Counted from the stretch's first letter, positions 23,020-34,132 are shown. The stretch is 64,000 nt of DNA from Notospermus geniculatus (GCA_002633025.1 NMRB01000189.1:472251-536250), one strand, 5' to 3'. Notes: generated by a model from the sequence alone, not told the origin. Numbers and translations: made by a program.

Positions 23020-24410
23020 TAGTACGGTACATCGATCGGGCGTTAGACAGGGGTCAGGGTGCTGTCCTGGTGTTGCTTGATATGTCAGCTGCCTTCGATA
23101 CCATAGATCATGAGATTCTCATCACTCGTCTTGAGACACGGTTTGGTATCGGGGGCACTGCACTCAAATGGCTATGTAATTATTTGACAGGTCGTACACA
23201 GACAGTTGTTGTTGATGCTGAAAGGTCGACTCCTAGACCTCTTACTTGTGGTGTCCCTCAGGGTTCAGTCCTGGGACCACTTTTGTTTTCTATATATATA
23301 CAGGCCCTGGGGGAGATTATTGATGGATACCCCGGAATAAATCGGCACGGCTTTGCTGATGATATTCAGCTTTACACATTTTTGGGTGTAAAGCATTTTT
23401 TACACATTTTTCTCGTGTGGGTCTGTTGGAGGCTATTGCCACGGTCGAGGGATGTGTTGCGGAGGTGAGGGCATGGTTCGTACCAAATCGCTTGAAGGGC
23501 AACGACGGGAAAACTGAATTCCAGGTCATTGCCTCAAAAATAAAGAAGAAACGCCTCATACCCCTGCCTCAAATCAGTATTGGATCTGCAACTATTCAGC
23601 CAGTTTCACACGTTCGCAACCTTGGTGCCAAGTTTGATTCCAACATGTCTATGTCTGCTCAGGTGTCCAAGACGGTCCAGTCAATGTATTTTAATATTTC
23701 CAGAGTGGGGAAAATTCGTCGCCACCTTAGTGATGATGCTTGCGCACGTGTTATCAATGCTCTCGTCACATCCAGATTAGATTTTCAAAATGGTCTTCTT
23801 CTGGGCTTGCCTGACTCGGGAATTTTACGTCTCCAGAGAGCTCAAAATACTGCTGCCAGGCTATTGACCAGGACCCCACGTCGCGACCACATCACACCCG
23901 TCTTAAAGTCTTTGCATTGGCTCCCAGTGAGGCAGCGCATTGAGTACAAGACACTCTTGCTCACCCACAAAGCTCTTCATCACGAGGATAGTCCTTTGTA
24001 CCTGCGTGAATTCCTCAGTATCCATCAGCCTTCCCGGAGGTTGCGGTCGTCGGATGACCCATGCCTATTAGCCATTCCACGTTCAAATGGGGTATACGGC
24101 GATCGCTCCTTCGGTGTTTTGGCCTGCAGACTGTGGAATTCACTGCCCTTTGATATGCGCTGCATCACTGGGGACAAAACACACCGTTTTAAAAAGCTTT
24201 TGAAAACCTATCTATTTCGCTCTTATTTCACATAGTGTCCAGTTCTTTTTATGTCTTGATTTATTCTCTTATCTTCTATGTTTCTTAATTCCGGTTTAAT
24301 ATCTTCTTTATTCTATTGATTTCTTATGCTTCGTTTAATATGTACAGTGCTTAGAAAATGTTTTACATTGTTTTAGCACTAAAATATAATAAATTATTAT
24401 TATTATTATT
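23020..24410 (+). pseudogene. L2/CR1-like LINE, 5'-truncated, inserted in the minus-strand LINE
   Basis: The encoded pieces are an RT core (AFDTIDHEIL, then CGVPQGSVLGPLLFSIYI, then FADDIQLY) and, after a frameshift around 23390, an L2-type C-terminus (LHWLPVRQRIEYKTLLLTHK and LWNSLPFDMR). The last open frame is 23417-24235. The element ends in a short (ATT)n tail at 24390-24410, as L2/CR1 elements do. The missing 5' half and the frameshift make it a dead copy. It splits the older LINE between its AFDT and ALLLKLK codons. Confidence 0.85.
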
Positions 24411-24895
24411 ATGGTATCAAACGCCTTCTTAAAATCGACAAAGCAAGTATACAATTTTTTGTTTAATTTCTTGGTGTACATATCTATCAGCGTCTTCAAG
24501 ACAAACATATGGTCACTGGTTCTTGCCCCTTTAGTGAAACCAATTTGGGCTGGGTTAATAATCTCATTAACATACAAATATTTGTCGAGACGGTTATTAA
24601 GTACAATGTTAAACACTTTACCAACAACACTTGATACTGTGATCCCTCGATAGTTAGAAGGGTCTGACACATCACAGCTTTATGAATGGGTGTTACATAA
24701 CCACTTTTCCACAATGAGGGATAATTCGTACCCGAAAATATGTAGTTGAAGAGCTTATTCAAACAAGGAAGCACAAAACTTGAGCTATCCTTCAACATTT
24801 CACCGGATATATTATAGTCCAGACCAACAGCTTTACCCCTGTTCAAACTTCGTAAAGCTTTTAAAATTTCATCATCAGATATTTCATATATGTAG
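24411..24895 (-). pseudogene. LINE reverse transcriptase, N-terminal part of RT
   Basis: The minus-strand reading gives NRGKAVGLDYNISGEML, then a frameshift near 24670, then SDPSNYRGITVSS and FVDFKKAFDT, the first conserved RT blocks. It is the upstream portion of the element that continues at 23019. Homology is lost at about 24895, so the element is 5'-truncated. Confidence 0.8.
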
Positions 24896-25448
24896 GTGGG
24901 GCAGGAGACCAGTATGGCATCATGGGAAATGCTTAGGCTCGCGCACTTCAGGTGAGTGCTTTACATCAAGACGGCCGTGAACGTTTTGGAATAGTTGCCC
25001 GAGACTCTCATAACTGCCAGATTAATACACAATGAATGCTCCCTTGCAGGAAGCGTCGATCCTCGACCCGCGCATATGTTATGTGCTTACAACGCCTACC
25101 AAAGCAGCGGCAGATGTGTATGATAGGAACAAGGTTCATTGCGTTGATTGCGTTGCGTTGCGTTTTTTCCAGTAAGCCTTTTAAAAAGTGGATTGATTGA
25201 AAGCGACTGATTTATTTCGTGATTGTGTAGGGATATATTGTAAAGTTCATCACTTACAACACTTACACACGTGTAATTACTGAAAAGTATGCGCCTCTGG
25301 ATAATTATTTTAATAGTTTCTTTGGAGTTGGGATTGACACCTACAATTTCCCCCATTTTTATGGACGGAGTGGACTTTGGATGACAGCTGCGTACGTCGC
25401 CATACAGTTTCGCCCGATCGGGCGAATTGTTTTGGTTGTAGTTACATG
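24896..25448. other. Gene-free stretch with a solo transposon end
   Basis: No gene was recognised. At 25139-25179 GCGTTGCGTT units lead into TTTTTTCCAGTAAGCC, matching the terminus of the element at 30979-34114. The opposite end was not found nearby. Confidence 0.4.
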
Positions 25449-25613
25449 GCTGAAGGGGTTATTGTCGTCCTGGGTATAGACAAAGTACACCCAGGTTCAA
25501 TGTCGTCCAGACAAACTGTACCCTGGGTACAGTTTGTCCAGACAAACTATACCCAGGGTATAGTTTGTCGTGACAAAGTATACCCAGCTTCCGATATGTG
25601 CACCTGAAGACGA
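25449..25613 (+). mobile_element. Solo left terminus of a third long-TIR (A/B-like) element
   Basis: It begins GCTGAAGGGGTTATTGTCG, matching the element A/B termini in architecture. Nested palindromes on CCTGGGTA and GTTTGTCCAGACAAAC follow, then the ACCCAG...CACCTG junction that ends each arm in A and B. No matching right end was found, so the element is truncated or extends through unrecognised insertions. Confidence 0.55.
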
Positions 25614-25627
25614 GATTGGGGTAACTA

Positions 25628-25962
25628 GGCCGACAGCTCCTAAGTGTTTGAGAATTTACTATAGGTCCCTTTTGAAAAGTTGTAGGGATTGGTCTTATCT
25701 CCCTATTCCCAAATTATGGTAGGTATAGCGTTAATTTTCAGCCCCTTCTGGCAATAATCCCACTGTATGGTTGCTTACCGGAAGTGTCTCGAATTAGGCC
25801 TGCAGCTCCTAAGTGCTTGAAAATTTACTATGGGTCCCTTTTGAAAAGTTGTAGAGATTGGTGTTATCTCCCTATTCCCAAATTATAGTAGGTATAGCGT
25901 TAATTTTCAGCCCTTTTCAGCAATAATCCCACTGTATGGCTGTTTACCGGAAGTGTCCCATG
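25628..25962. repeat. 168-bp direct tandem repeat, two units
   Basis: Units start near 25632 and 25800 (CAGCTCCTAAGTG) and end in ACCGGAAGTGTC. An inverted partial copy lies at about 28606-28707 plus 29268-29330, split by a foldback element. No coding content. Confidence 0.85.
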
Positions 25963-26062
25963 GCGCAAACTTGCTATGCAAAAAGAAAATTCATGAAAAT
26001 GACGAAATGCTCCCGGCTTCTCCATGTACTTCATGACGACATCAGTTTTGTGGTCACGTGCG

Positions 26063-26444
26063 GCAACGACAATACGGAAACGGCAAAAAAATCGATTGTA
26101 GGAAAATGAATTGATCCGTACACATGAATGCGGGACGGTTATACGACTATCCGGTAATGCGATACGATTATCCGTTTATTTTTGGAATCGGTTCAGGAGC
26201 GATTTTTTGCCGTTGTCGGACGAAAGTCATGCGTTTATATTACATCAGTACACGTGGCAAGTACACATATGGTAATGTCGTCGTCGTCCATCATGTCGCA
26301 TTTGCTGGTAAGATTCGTCCGCTTTTATACTTATAGCCGTAGTCATGTGTACACCCAAAACGCATTGCCGTTGACGTTGTCGTCGCCGCATTGTCGTTGC
26401 CGCATTTTCGTTGTCGGAAAAACGGATGCATGTGTACGTAGCTT
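26063..26444. mobile_element. MITE copy 1 (left end truncated)
   Basis: Nearly identical to 26490-26871. The right terminus (ATGCATGTGTACGTAGCTT) is intact and abuts the left terminus of copy 2 after one base. Frames running through it repeat in copy 2 and are not genes. Confidence 0.85.
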
Positions 26445-26445
26445 A

Positions 26446-26871
26446 AAGCTACGTACACATGCATCCGTTTTTCAGACAACGACAATGCGGCAACGACAAT
26501 ACGGAAACGGCAAAAAAATCGATCGTAGGAAAATGAATTGATCCGTACACATGAATGCGGGACGGTTATACGACTATCCGGTAATGCGATACGATTATCC
26601 GTTTATTTTTGGAATCGGTTCAGGAGCGATTTTTTGCCGTTGTCGGACGAAAGTCGTGCGTTTATATTACATCAGTACACGTGGCAAGTACACATATGGT
26701 AATGTCGTCGTCGTCCATCATGTCGCATTTGCTGGTAAGATTCGTCCGCTTTTATACTTATAGCCGTATTCATGTGTACACCCAAAACGCATTGCCGTTG
26801 ACGTTGTCGTCGCCGCATTGTCGTTGCCGCATTTTCGTTGTCGGAAAAACGGATGCATGTGTACGTAGCTT
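26446..26871. mobile_element. 426-bp MITE copy 2 (complete)
   Basis: The ends are about 60-base inverted repeats starting AAGCTACGTACACATGC and containing CAACGACAATGCGGCAACG. The two MITEs lie head to tail. No reliable target duplication could be defined. Confidence 0.85.
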
Positions 26872-28090
26872 GGAGGAGGGTTGGGCAAGGCTGCTGGTAT
26901 TCTACTCGGCCATCAATGGGTCAGTCGACCCGCAAAGGTCCTTTTCTACGGCAGATTTATTTTGCGCGCGGGAAAATAACAGGCGATCGGGGCCCTCGAC
27001 GAGGCTTCTCGAGTACCTCGTTCGAGAAATCGGACACCTAGCACAAAATTGCGTTTATCGAGAAGACCGTTCAAATTCAACCACATTACCCATATATCTG
27101 TGTTTAACTAAGACATTGAGCTTTCCATTAGTGTAATTTATTTTGGCATAAAGCAAACGAGTGAAGAGAAATCATTTAAGAAATTTCGTCCTCCGCACAG
27201 AATTGGAGGCCATTTGGAGTAGAGCGTTGTTAAAAACATCGCCCTAACTCCATAAATACTTGCCTGCATAAAACCAGCAAAACTGAATAGACGAAGAAAC
27301 TATCAATCTCCAATCTGTGTTAATTTCATACTTAGGCATGGTATTCCAAGTTTTTGTACGCAGTTTGAACAGCAACAGGTAACGATTCTCGCAGCCATAA
27401 CCTGGTTCCTTGGACTTCCCACGTGGTGCTGATTGACGATTCTACCAGTCAGCATGGTCAGTCCCCATGGAACCAAGTTAGACAATGGATAAAGGGAAGG
27501 AGATTTCTCGAAAATGTGGTTGTGTTTCGGGGTGATTTTCAACCCCTCAGACATGCGTGCATAAAACCACGCTTCGCATGTGGATTCTTCTATTTTATAA
27601 CAACCCGAATGACCTAAGCAGAAGTTTCAAAATACTATTCCAAGAAAGTGTACGCACTTTGAAGAACGCCTGTTTTCGAAAACACAAGGTTACCTTTCGA
27701 TCGATAAATCGGCCAAAACTGAACCGATTTCGACGAAATTTTCGGCAACTTTCGTAGAGAAACATCCATCAACATGTAAACATCACGCCACCTTCAAACG
27801 TCTGACCAATCGTGCGTAATTAGTGATTGTTTTATAGCGTCTGCTACGCCTACGTCACTGCCTCCCTTTCGTTCAGTGATTTAGCAGTTAGTACCGCCAA
27901 ATACCGCGGCTGACACGTCGTGGCGCTGTTCACACCTTTCCGGGTCGACTGGGGTAAGCATCACGATTTCAAAATCATGAAATCAGACATGTGCAAAAGT
28001 AAGCCTAGGCATGCACCTACTGGTCGGGCAACGCCAATGCATACTAGTCCACTTGCTATGCCTTATCTATTTTCAGATACCATCACTTCA
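26872..28090. other. Gene-free stretch
   Basis: About 1.2 kb with no recognised gene, RNA or repeat apart from short similar phrases (ATTCCAAG...GTACGCA...TTTGAA) near 27340 and 27640. Reading frames entering it from the MITE are not supported. Confidence 0.35.
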
Positions 28091-28104
28091 GGTTCAGGCC
28101 ACCG

Positions 28105-28480
28105 GTGGGGAGGCAGTGCATCTTAAAATGCATAAGGGAAACTTGGAACCCCTACGACACTTATGCCATGCTTGTTCAAGCCCCAAATGGGAGAGACGTG
28201 GGTATAATCAGCGAAGCTCTTCGCCAGCACAAGATCATACATGGTGAAATGCACCACGATGGGCCACATGTCGGAGGAGGGCCAAAGCTGTCAGTGCTGT
28301 GCATGTGTGAACTTCAAGACGACGAAGTCATTCACCGACAATTGGCAGACGACATTCACAGGGTATTCGAAAAACCTGGACAATGGACGGTGGACGATGG
28401 ACGGCTCCTTTCAGCATCATCGATCTCCACCACCTGGATGATGATTGTCGCATTTCCGACATACCTCCAAGAATTAAAAA
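28105..28480 (+). pseudogene. Captured or decayed coding fragment, unknown family (copy 1)
   Basis: The frame reads ETWNPYDTYAMLVQAPNGR, then VGIISEALRQHKIIHGEM, then CELQDDEVIHRQLADDIHRV, and, after a one-base shift near 28400, FSIIDLHHLDDDCRISDIPP. This last part is repeated on the opposite strand at about 29460-29590. Composition is protein-like, but no start, stop or splice context is clear. I do not recognise the family; a fragment carried by a transposon is the likeliest origin. Confidence 0.4.
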
Positions 28481-28707
28481 ATACGCCGCAAGAATTTAAA
28501 AGAAAAATTGCACCAAATCAAAGTATATCGTGCAAGATTTATAAAATATCATCCTGGGTGCATTTCGTCATTTTCACGAATTTTCTCTTTGCATGGCAAG
28601 TTTGACGCATTGGGACATTTCCGGCAAACAGCCGTACAGTGGGATTATTGCTGGGAAGGGCTGGAAAATTAATGCTATACCGACTATAATTCGGGAATGG
28701 GGAGATA

Positions 28708-29258
28708 GGATGTCTACAAAACTAAGACCTAAGACCTACAAAAGTAAGACTCAACTGTATAAAAGTAAGACCCTGTTATAAAAGTAAGACCCCCACTTCA
28801 AAAGTAAGACCCTGTTATAAAAGTAAGACCCCCACAGTACAACTAAGACCCTGTTATAAAAGTAAGACCCCCACAGTACAAAACTAAGACCCTGTTATAA
28901 AAGTAAGACCCCCACAGTACAAAACTAAGACCCTGTTATAAAAGTAAGACCCCCACAGTACAAAACTAAGACCCTGTTATAAAAGTAAGACCCCCACAGT
29001 ACAAAACTAAGACCCAGTTATAAAAGTAAGACCCCCACAGTACAAAACTAAGACCCTGTTATAAAAGTAAGACCCCCACAGTACAAAACTAAGACCCTGT
29101 TATAAAAGTAAGACCCCCACAGTACAAAACTAAGACCCTGTTATAACAGGGTCTTAGTTTTGTACTGTGGGGGTCTTACTTTTATAACAGGGTCTTAGTT
29201 TTTGTACTGTGGGGGTCTTACTTTTGTAGGTCTTAGGTCTTCGTTTTGTACACACCCT
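28708..29258. mobile_element. Foldback element with 41-bp minisatellite arms, 9-bp TSD
   Basis: Perfect GGGGAGATA flanks both sides (28699-28707, 29259-29267). The termini match as inverted repeats (GGATGTCTACAAAACTAAGA at the left). The left arm holds about ten 41-bp units (GTAAGACCCCCACAGTAC, then AAAACTAAGACCCTGTTAT) in direct tandem; at about 29143 the array flips and about two inverted units complete the right arm. It is inserted in an inverted copy of the 168-bp repeat of 25628-25962, whose two halves resume on either side. The 9-bp duplication and foldback arms fit a Mutator-type non-autonomous element. Confidence 0.85.
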
Positions 29259-29329
29259 GGGGAGATAAGACCAATCCCTACAACTTTTCAAAAGGGACCC
29301 ATAGTAAATTCTCAAGGACTTAAGAGCTT

Positions 29330-29590
29330 TAGGTATCGGTGGTTTTCCCGCCAGTACATGTGTATACAAGACAAGAGGTAATTCTGAACGCTGTAATGCG
29401 TGATTGATCATGTTTATCGTCGGCCTGTGCAGTTCCTGTTGATTCATGTTGATGCTGGGAGGTATGTCGGAAATGAGACAATTGTCATCCAGGCGGTGGA
29501 GATCGATGATGCTGAAAGGAGCCGTCCATCGTCCATCATCCACCGTCCATCGTCCAGGTTTTTCGAATACCCACATTCACACCCATGGAC
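29330..29590 (-). pseudogene. Captured or decayed coding fragment, unknown family (copy 2)
   Basis: The minus strand reads FEKPGRWTVDDGRWTAPF, then SIIDLHRLDDNCLISDIPPS, then MNQQELHRPTINMINHALQR and LYTHVLAGKPPIPKAL. The first part matches 28360-28470 on the plus strand; the remainder extends the same protein beyond where copy 1 ends. The two fragments flank the foldback element and together suggest a longer ancestral ORF. Family unknown. Confidence 0.4.
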
Positions 29591-30000
29591 GAGTCGCTGG
29601 GAACGACATGATGTTGTAGACTTTACATCTGTATGCCAGGCCAGGCCTGAGGCCTAACTCGGCGCACGAACCCGTGCTTACACAATTTCGATATAAACAA
29701 TATTTATCCCTACTTTATACCGGTACCTCCATGATACCATACAAAATTTTGTTGTGAAATGATATTGCCCGTAATTTCATCCTTTATTGTACATCATCAC
29801 ATGGATGTGCATCCATGACCTTGCAAAAAATGACATCAGTATCCGAATTCGGAAACTTCGTTTGTTCCGAATTCGGATACTTCCGGCGTATGAAGAGTCC
29901 GAAAATTCGGATATGCATTTTATCACACACCCATGATGACGTCATCGAGCATGACGTTTCATAAAAATGCCAATATTTCTGATAAAACACAATCAAACTT
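29591..30000. other. Gene-free stretch with repeated GAATTCGGATA motifs
   Basis: CCGAATTCGG/ATCCGAATTC-like motifs occur at about 29840-29915 and recur at 34860-34925. TGACGTCAT and related TGACGT motifs begin at 29935 and are frequent up to 30550; whether they bind a CREB/ATF-type factor cannot be told. Confidence 0.35.
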
Positions 30001-31619
30001 AACGTCAGGTGACCGCGGTTCGCCACGTTCTGACGTCGCGTCACAGCCCGCACCGCAAACTGATAATTTTTTTCGTTGACCCGCTGTCCGAACGTATCGA
30101 AGCCAACCACTCTGATTTTTCGACCACTTCAAAGAGGTAAGTCAACACTACAAGCTCACCAACTTTCATCAAATTTCGTCTGTTATTTCCTTCACAATTC
30201 ACCGATTTTTAGCAGCATGTCCACCTCAATGCAGTAAAATGGCAAACCTACGACGAAACAGCCGAAAAACGGCACACATTTTCATGCTTCTGAAGACCGC
30301 GTTTCGGTTGACAGAATTCCCCGACTGAAAGATGCTGGACCCTCTGTGTTGATTCAGGTCAAGGTTGACGTCATTCATTTTCATAAAATCCACGTGCCCA
30401 TTGTTTACATTGGGATTTGTAGTTATTGGTGAACCGTGGTACCCCCATCGACGCTTGTTTTCATTATGCAAAATACGCAACGTCACAGTGACGTCGTACA
30501 TGTCGTAACGTCACAGACCAATGAGACAGAGGTCTTCACGGAAGGCGCAGTGAACGGGGAAGATAATTATGTCATCTTACGACGGCAAATTCACACACTT
30601 GCTGAGAACGGATTTTGAAGAAAAGTTAAAACAAACATCAGCACAAGCAGAGCTAACAATAGGTATATTTATATAGCGTGAAGAAAATGATACGCACACT
30701 TTAATCATCGATTTCCGACGAAATGGCGAACCGCGATACCCCCTTCGGAGCGCATCCGGCACTCGCCGAAACAGTCGCCCCCGGATAGTTTACAGCATCA
30801 CGACGTTGTTGTACCAACAATGGGTTCAAGGTCACATGGGATAAACAAGGATACACAAGTCGAACATGCTGTGTTGTTTTTTTTCGATTTCATTTATTAG
30901 ATACGTAACTGTTGTGGGTCAAAGATAAGTATTAAAAATCGGGCGGGAGACGACGTCAAAAAGTGGCGAACCGCGATCGGCTTACTGGAAAATGCGGTAC
31001 AGGCGGAACGGAATCACCCTCGTACCTAATCATGCCGTCCTATCCCAAATGCACTGTATTTGTGACCTGGAGTCGCGGATGGTTGGGAGCATTGATTATT
31101 CCGTCATACACGTGTTTTCCTAATCATTTTTTTAATTGGCAATTTATCGCGGCCAATGGGGAACCGGAGGAACTAACGTCACGACGGGGCGCTGCGACCG
31201 GTGCTTTTTTCCTTAAACGAAGAGATAGGCCCAATGGGCTCCACAATCCTCCGCGGTGATATAAGCTACTCAAGCTTCCGATAATAATCGAAGTTCGGGC
31301 ATAGACCTGAATGTATGCATGAGGCCTAGCGCAGCATATATCTAGATCGGCATGCAGGGCAATATAGGCCTGCTATGGGCGCCATCATATTAATGTCATG
31401 ATGATCATGCTTTATGAATGTTTCATATAAGGTTCTGCACAAGACAGGAGCTAGTAACGACCGCAGAGTCAGAGTTTCTTCGCTAAATAATTCGTACTCC
31501 GCGAGAGTAGGGCGGCAATGACAATAACCAGCCTAGTCATCATTACAAAAATAATGGTCGCTCCCTTCGGCGGAACGATTCCGCTTGTTCCGTTCCGTTC
31601 CGCTTTTTCCAGTAAGCCC

Positions 31620-32274
31620 NNNNNNNNNNNNNNNNNNNNNNNNNNNNNNNNNNNNNNNNNNNNNNNNNNNNNNNNNNNNNNNNNNNNNNNNNNNNNNNNN
31701 NNNNNNNNNNNNNNNNNNNNNNNNNNNNNNNNNNNNNNNNNNNNNNNNNNNNNNNNNNNNNNNNNNNNNNNNNNNNNNNNNNNNNNNNNNNNNNNNNNNN
31801 NNNNNNNNNNNNNNNNNNNNNNNNNNNNNNNNNNNNNNNNNNNNNNNNNNNNNNNNNNNNNNNNNNNNNNNNNNNNNNNNNNNNNNNNNNNNNNNNNNNN
31901 NNNNNNNNNNNNNNNNNNNNNNNNNNNNNNNNNNNNNNNNNNNNNNNNNNNNNNNNNNNNNNNNNNNNNNNNNNNNNNNNNNNNNNNNNNNNNNNNNNNN
32001 NNNNNNNNNNNNNNNNNNNNNNNNNNNNNNNNNNNNNNNNNNNNNNNNNNNNNNNNNNNNNNNNNNNNNNNNNNNNNNNNNNNNNNNNNNNNNNNNNNNN
32101 NNNNNNNNNNNNNNNNNNNNNNNNNNNNNNNNNNNNNNNNNNNNNNNNNNNNNNNNNNNNNNNNNNNNNNNNNNNNNNNNNNNNNNNNNNNNNNNNNNNN
32201 NNNNNNNNNNNNNNNNNNNNNNNNNNNNNNNNNNNNNNNNNNNNNNNNNNNNNNNNNNNNNNNNNNNNNNNNNN
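31620..32274. other. Assembly gap (655 N)
   Basis: Unknown bases. The sequence just before the gap (31424-31618) is about 95% identical to 33912-34113 after the LINE, so the scaffold probably joins two haplotypes of one locus here. Open frames across the Ns are meaningless. Confidence 0.95.
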
Positions 32275-33911
32275 TGAATGAATTTATTTAGAACATAATA
32301 GTTACAAAGAAGAAGAAGGGCTGACGCCGAAGGCATTAATAGCCCTAATACATGTAAATAAAATGTAATAAATAATGATGATGAACATAGGACAATCCAG
32401 AGTATAAACAAAATTAAGAAAATAGCAAATAAGGAGGGAGAAAAGCAACAAACAAACACGTACTCAGGAGATAAGGTGTTGGCTACGGAACTGGATCAGT
32501 TACCTATTAGACACAGCACAGACGTAGTGGGCAGAAAGTGATAATATTAATTTATTTACTGACAAAGGCAGCATATCGCTGCCGTTGAGGATAAGATCCA
32601 GTTTCGCAGTCAACCCCAACCTATCAAAAGCTAAATGGTTAAATGAAGGCAGCAAACCAAGGTCTGAATAAAATTTAGTACGACTTTCATTAAGAAGAGG
32701 GCATTGGAGGAGAAGGTGTAAGGTGGTTTGAGCACGGTATCCGCACTCACATGAAGGGTCATTAACGCCAGTAAAATTGTGAGAATACAAATGACTTTTA
32801 AAATTTAAATCACACTTAGTTCTGTTAAAAAATATTTCTTCCTGTCGAGTAAGACCGAGTTTTGACGTGGTGAGAGGATTCTTTTTGCCATGAAGGTGGT
32901 TTTTTATTCTATATTTAAAAGATGATTTAGAAAATGACTCCTTAATGTGAGTAGGTACCGTCTCCCAGGCTTTAATACTACTAGGTATAGCAGACGCACG
33001 CATTTTAGCAGACATGTGTAGAGGCATTCTGAAAGGTCTTTGATTCCTCAAGGCACGATACGGTAAGGGATTTCGATAACGATTAAAAAGATCTGAAACA
33101 TAAATTGGTACTTCACCATGAGTGACCTCGTACATAAAAACCATTTTTCTTTCCTTCCGTCTCATTTCTAAAGTTGGCCAATCTAGACACTTCAGGACTT
33201 TTTGTGTACTGGTCCCAAATAAACACCCGCTAACAATCAACCCAGCTCTGTAATGAATTTGATCCAATCTTGACAAGAGTCGCTGATTACCCAGCTCAAA
33301 CAACATACTCCCATACTCTAGGTGAGGTAGGATAAACGATTTATACATATGTTCGAGGTGTTTAGATCGAACTGTAGACTTTAAGGCCTTTAACGGATTT
33401 AACATAACATTGCATTTGTCTGTAACATTACATAAATGAACCTCAAAACGTAGACATTCATCAAGAGTTACCCCCAAGTGCTTGTGATACGAACCCCGGG
33501 GTATGAATTCATTGTTTAAGGATAAAACTGGATGAGGAGATGGAGGTTTACGTGGAGAATGAAAAATAACCTCATTACTCTTGGAGGCTTTAAATGTCAG
33601 CTTCCACTGATCTGACCAGTGTGACAACCTGTCAAGGTCCTGCTGCAACAATATATTTGCCTGATTGATGTTATCAGGGCTGACCGGGAGAAACAAAGAG
33701 CTATCATCAGCATAAAGATACAAACAGCAGTTGTGAACTGCTTCACTAAGATCATTAATGTATATGAGAAATAACAATGGTCCGAGGATAGATCCTTGTG
33801 GAACTCCACAGTTGATATAACCAGATGGGGACCGATCAGAGAAGCAGTTATCAAGTCTGACTGTAATCTGTCTAGCCGAGAGATAAGAATCCAAAAGACG
33901 AAGCAGGTCGC
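32275..33911 (-). pseudogene. LINE (Jockey-like superfamily) RT and C-terminal domain, 5'-truncated
   Basis: An open minus-strand frame from about 33911 to the stop at 32500 encodes roughly 470 LINE residues: LLRLLDSYLSARQITVRL, GVPQGSILGPLLFLIYINDL, the catalytic LYADDSSLF, a thumb/connection region and the C-terminal CECGYRAQTTLHLLLQCPLL zinc-knuckle-like motif. Endonuclease and the N-terminal RT blocks are missing: the 5' truncation is at about 33911, next to CATATAAGG. The 3' UTR runs to the gap edge. The frame is intact over its length, so the insertion is fairly young. Codons upstream of 33911 in the same frame belong to the host element. Confidence 0.88.
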
Positions 33912-34132
33912 CATATAAGGTTCTGCGCAAGACAGGAGCTACATGTATTAACGACCGCAGAGTCAGAGTGTCTTCGCTAAAATAATTCCTACTCCGTGAG
34001 AGTAGGGCGGCAATGACAATAACCAGCCTAGTCATCATTACAAAAATAATGGTCGCTCCCTTCGGCGGAACGATTCCGCTTGTTCCGTTCCGTTCCGCTT
34101 TTTCCAGTAAGCCATCGCGATCACCTGACGTT

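Larger units (their letters stand above)
30979..34114. mobile_element. TIR element with 8-bp TSD (hAT/Merlin-class size), interrupted
   Basis: The ends are GGCTTACTGGAAAA and its complement (TTTTCCAGTAAGCC at 34100-34113). Flanks are CCGCGATC (30971-30978) and TCGCGATC (34115-34122), seven of eight identical. The left part to 31618 is by itself a complete 640-bp element, terminus included, just before the assembly gap. The right part contains a LINE. No transposase is visible; superfamily is undetermined. Confidence 0.6.
30001..34132. mobile_element. Outer TIR element of a three-level nest
   Basis: AACGTCAGGTGACCGCGGTT at 30001 and the following 20 bases pair with the complement of GTGGCGAACCGCGATC (30963-30978) joined to ACCTGACGTT (34123-34132). 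The right terminus is thus split by the element at 30979-34114. Without insertions it is about 1 kb. Partial internal copies of the GGCGAACCGCG motif lie at 30428 and 30724. No coding region was recognised. Confidence 0.65.

Noticed and set aside
22935-23020. Start of the 177-codon plus-strand RT frame (MFCHTG...) as real N-terminus
   Set aside because: These codons are antisense to the older LINE; the true L2 homology begins only after the junction near 23020.
26182-27136. 119- and 175-codon frames across the tandem MITEs
   Set aside because: The same residues appear in both MITE copies and run through terminal repeats; there is no protein-like pattern and no independent support.
28720-29240. 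Regular 41-bp repeats as a CRISPR array
   Set aside because: Units are contiguous with no unique spacers, the array inverts, it is inside a transposon with target duplication, and the genome is animal.
31518-32459. Long open frames on both strands across the N run
   Set aside because: They consist of unknown bases; no coding claim is possible.
33912-34038. First about 42 codons of the 512-codon LINE frame
   Set aside because: They lie in the host element sequence duplicated at 31424-31618, not in the LINE.
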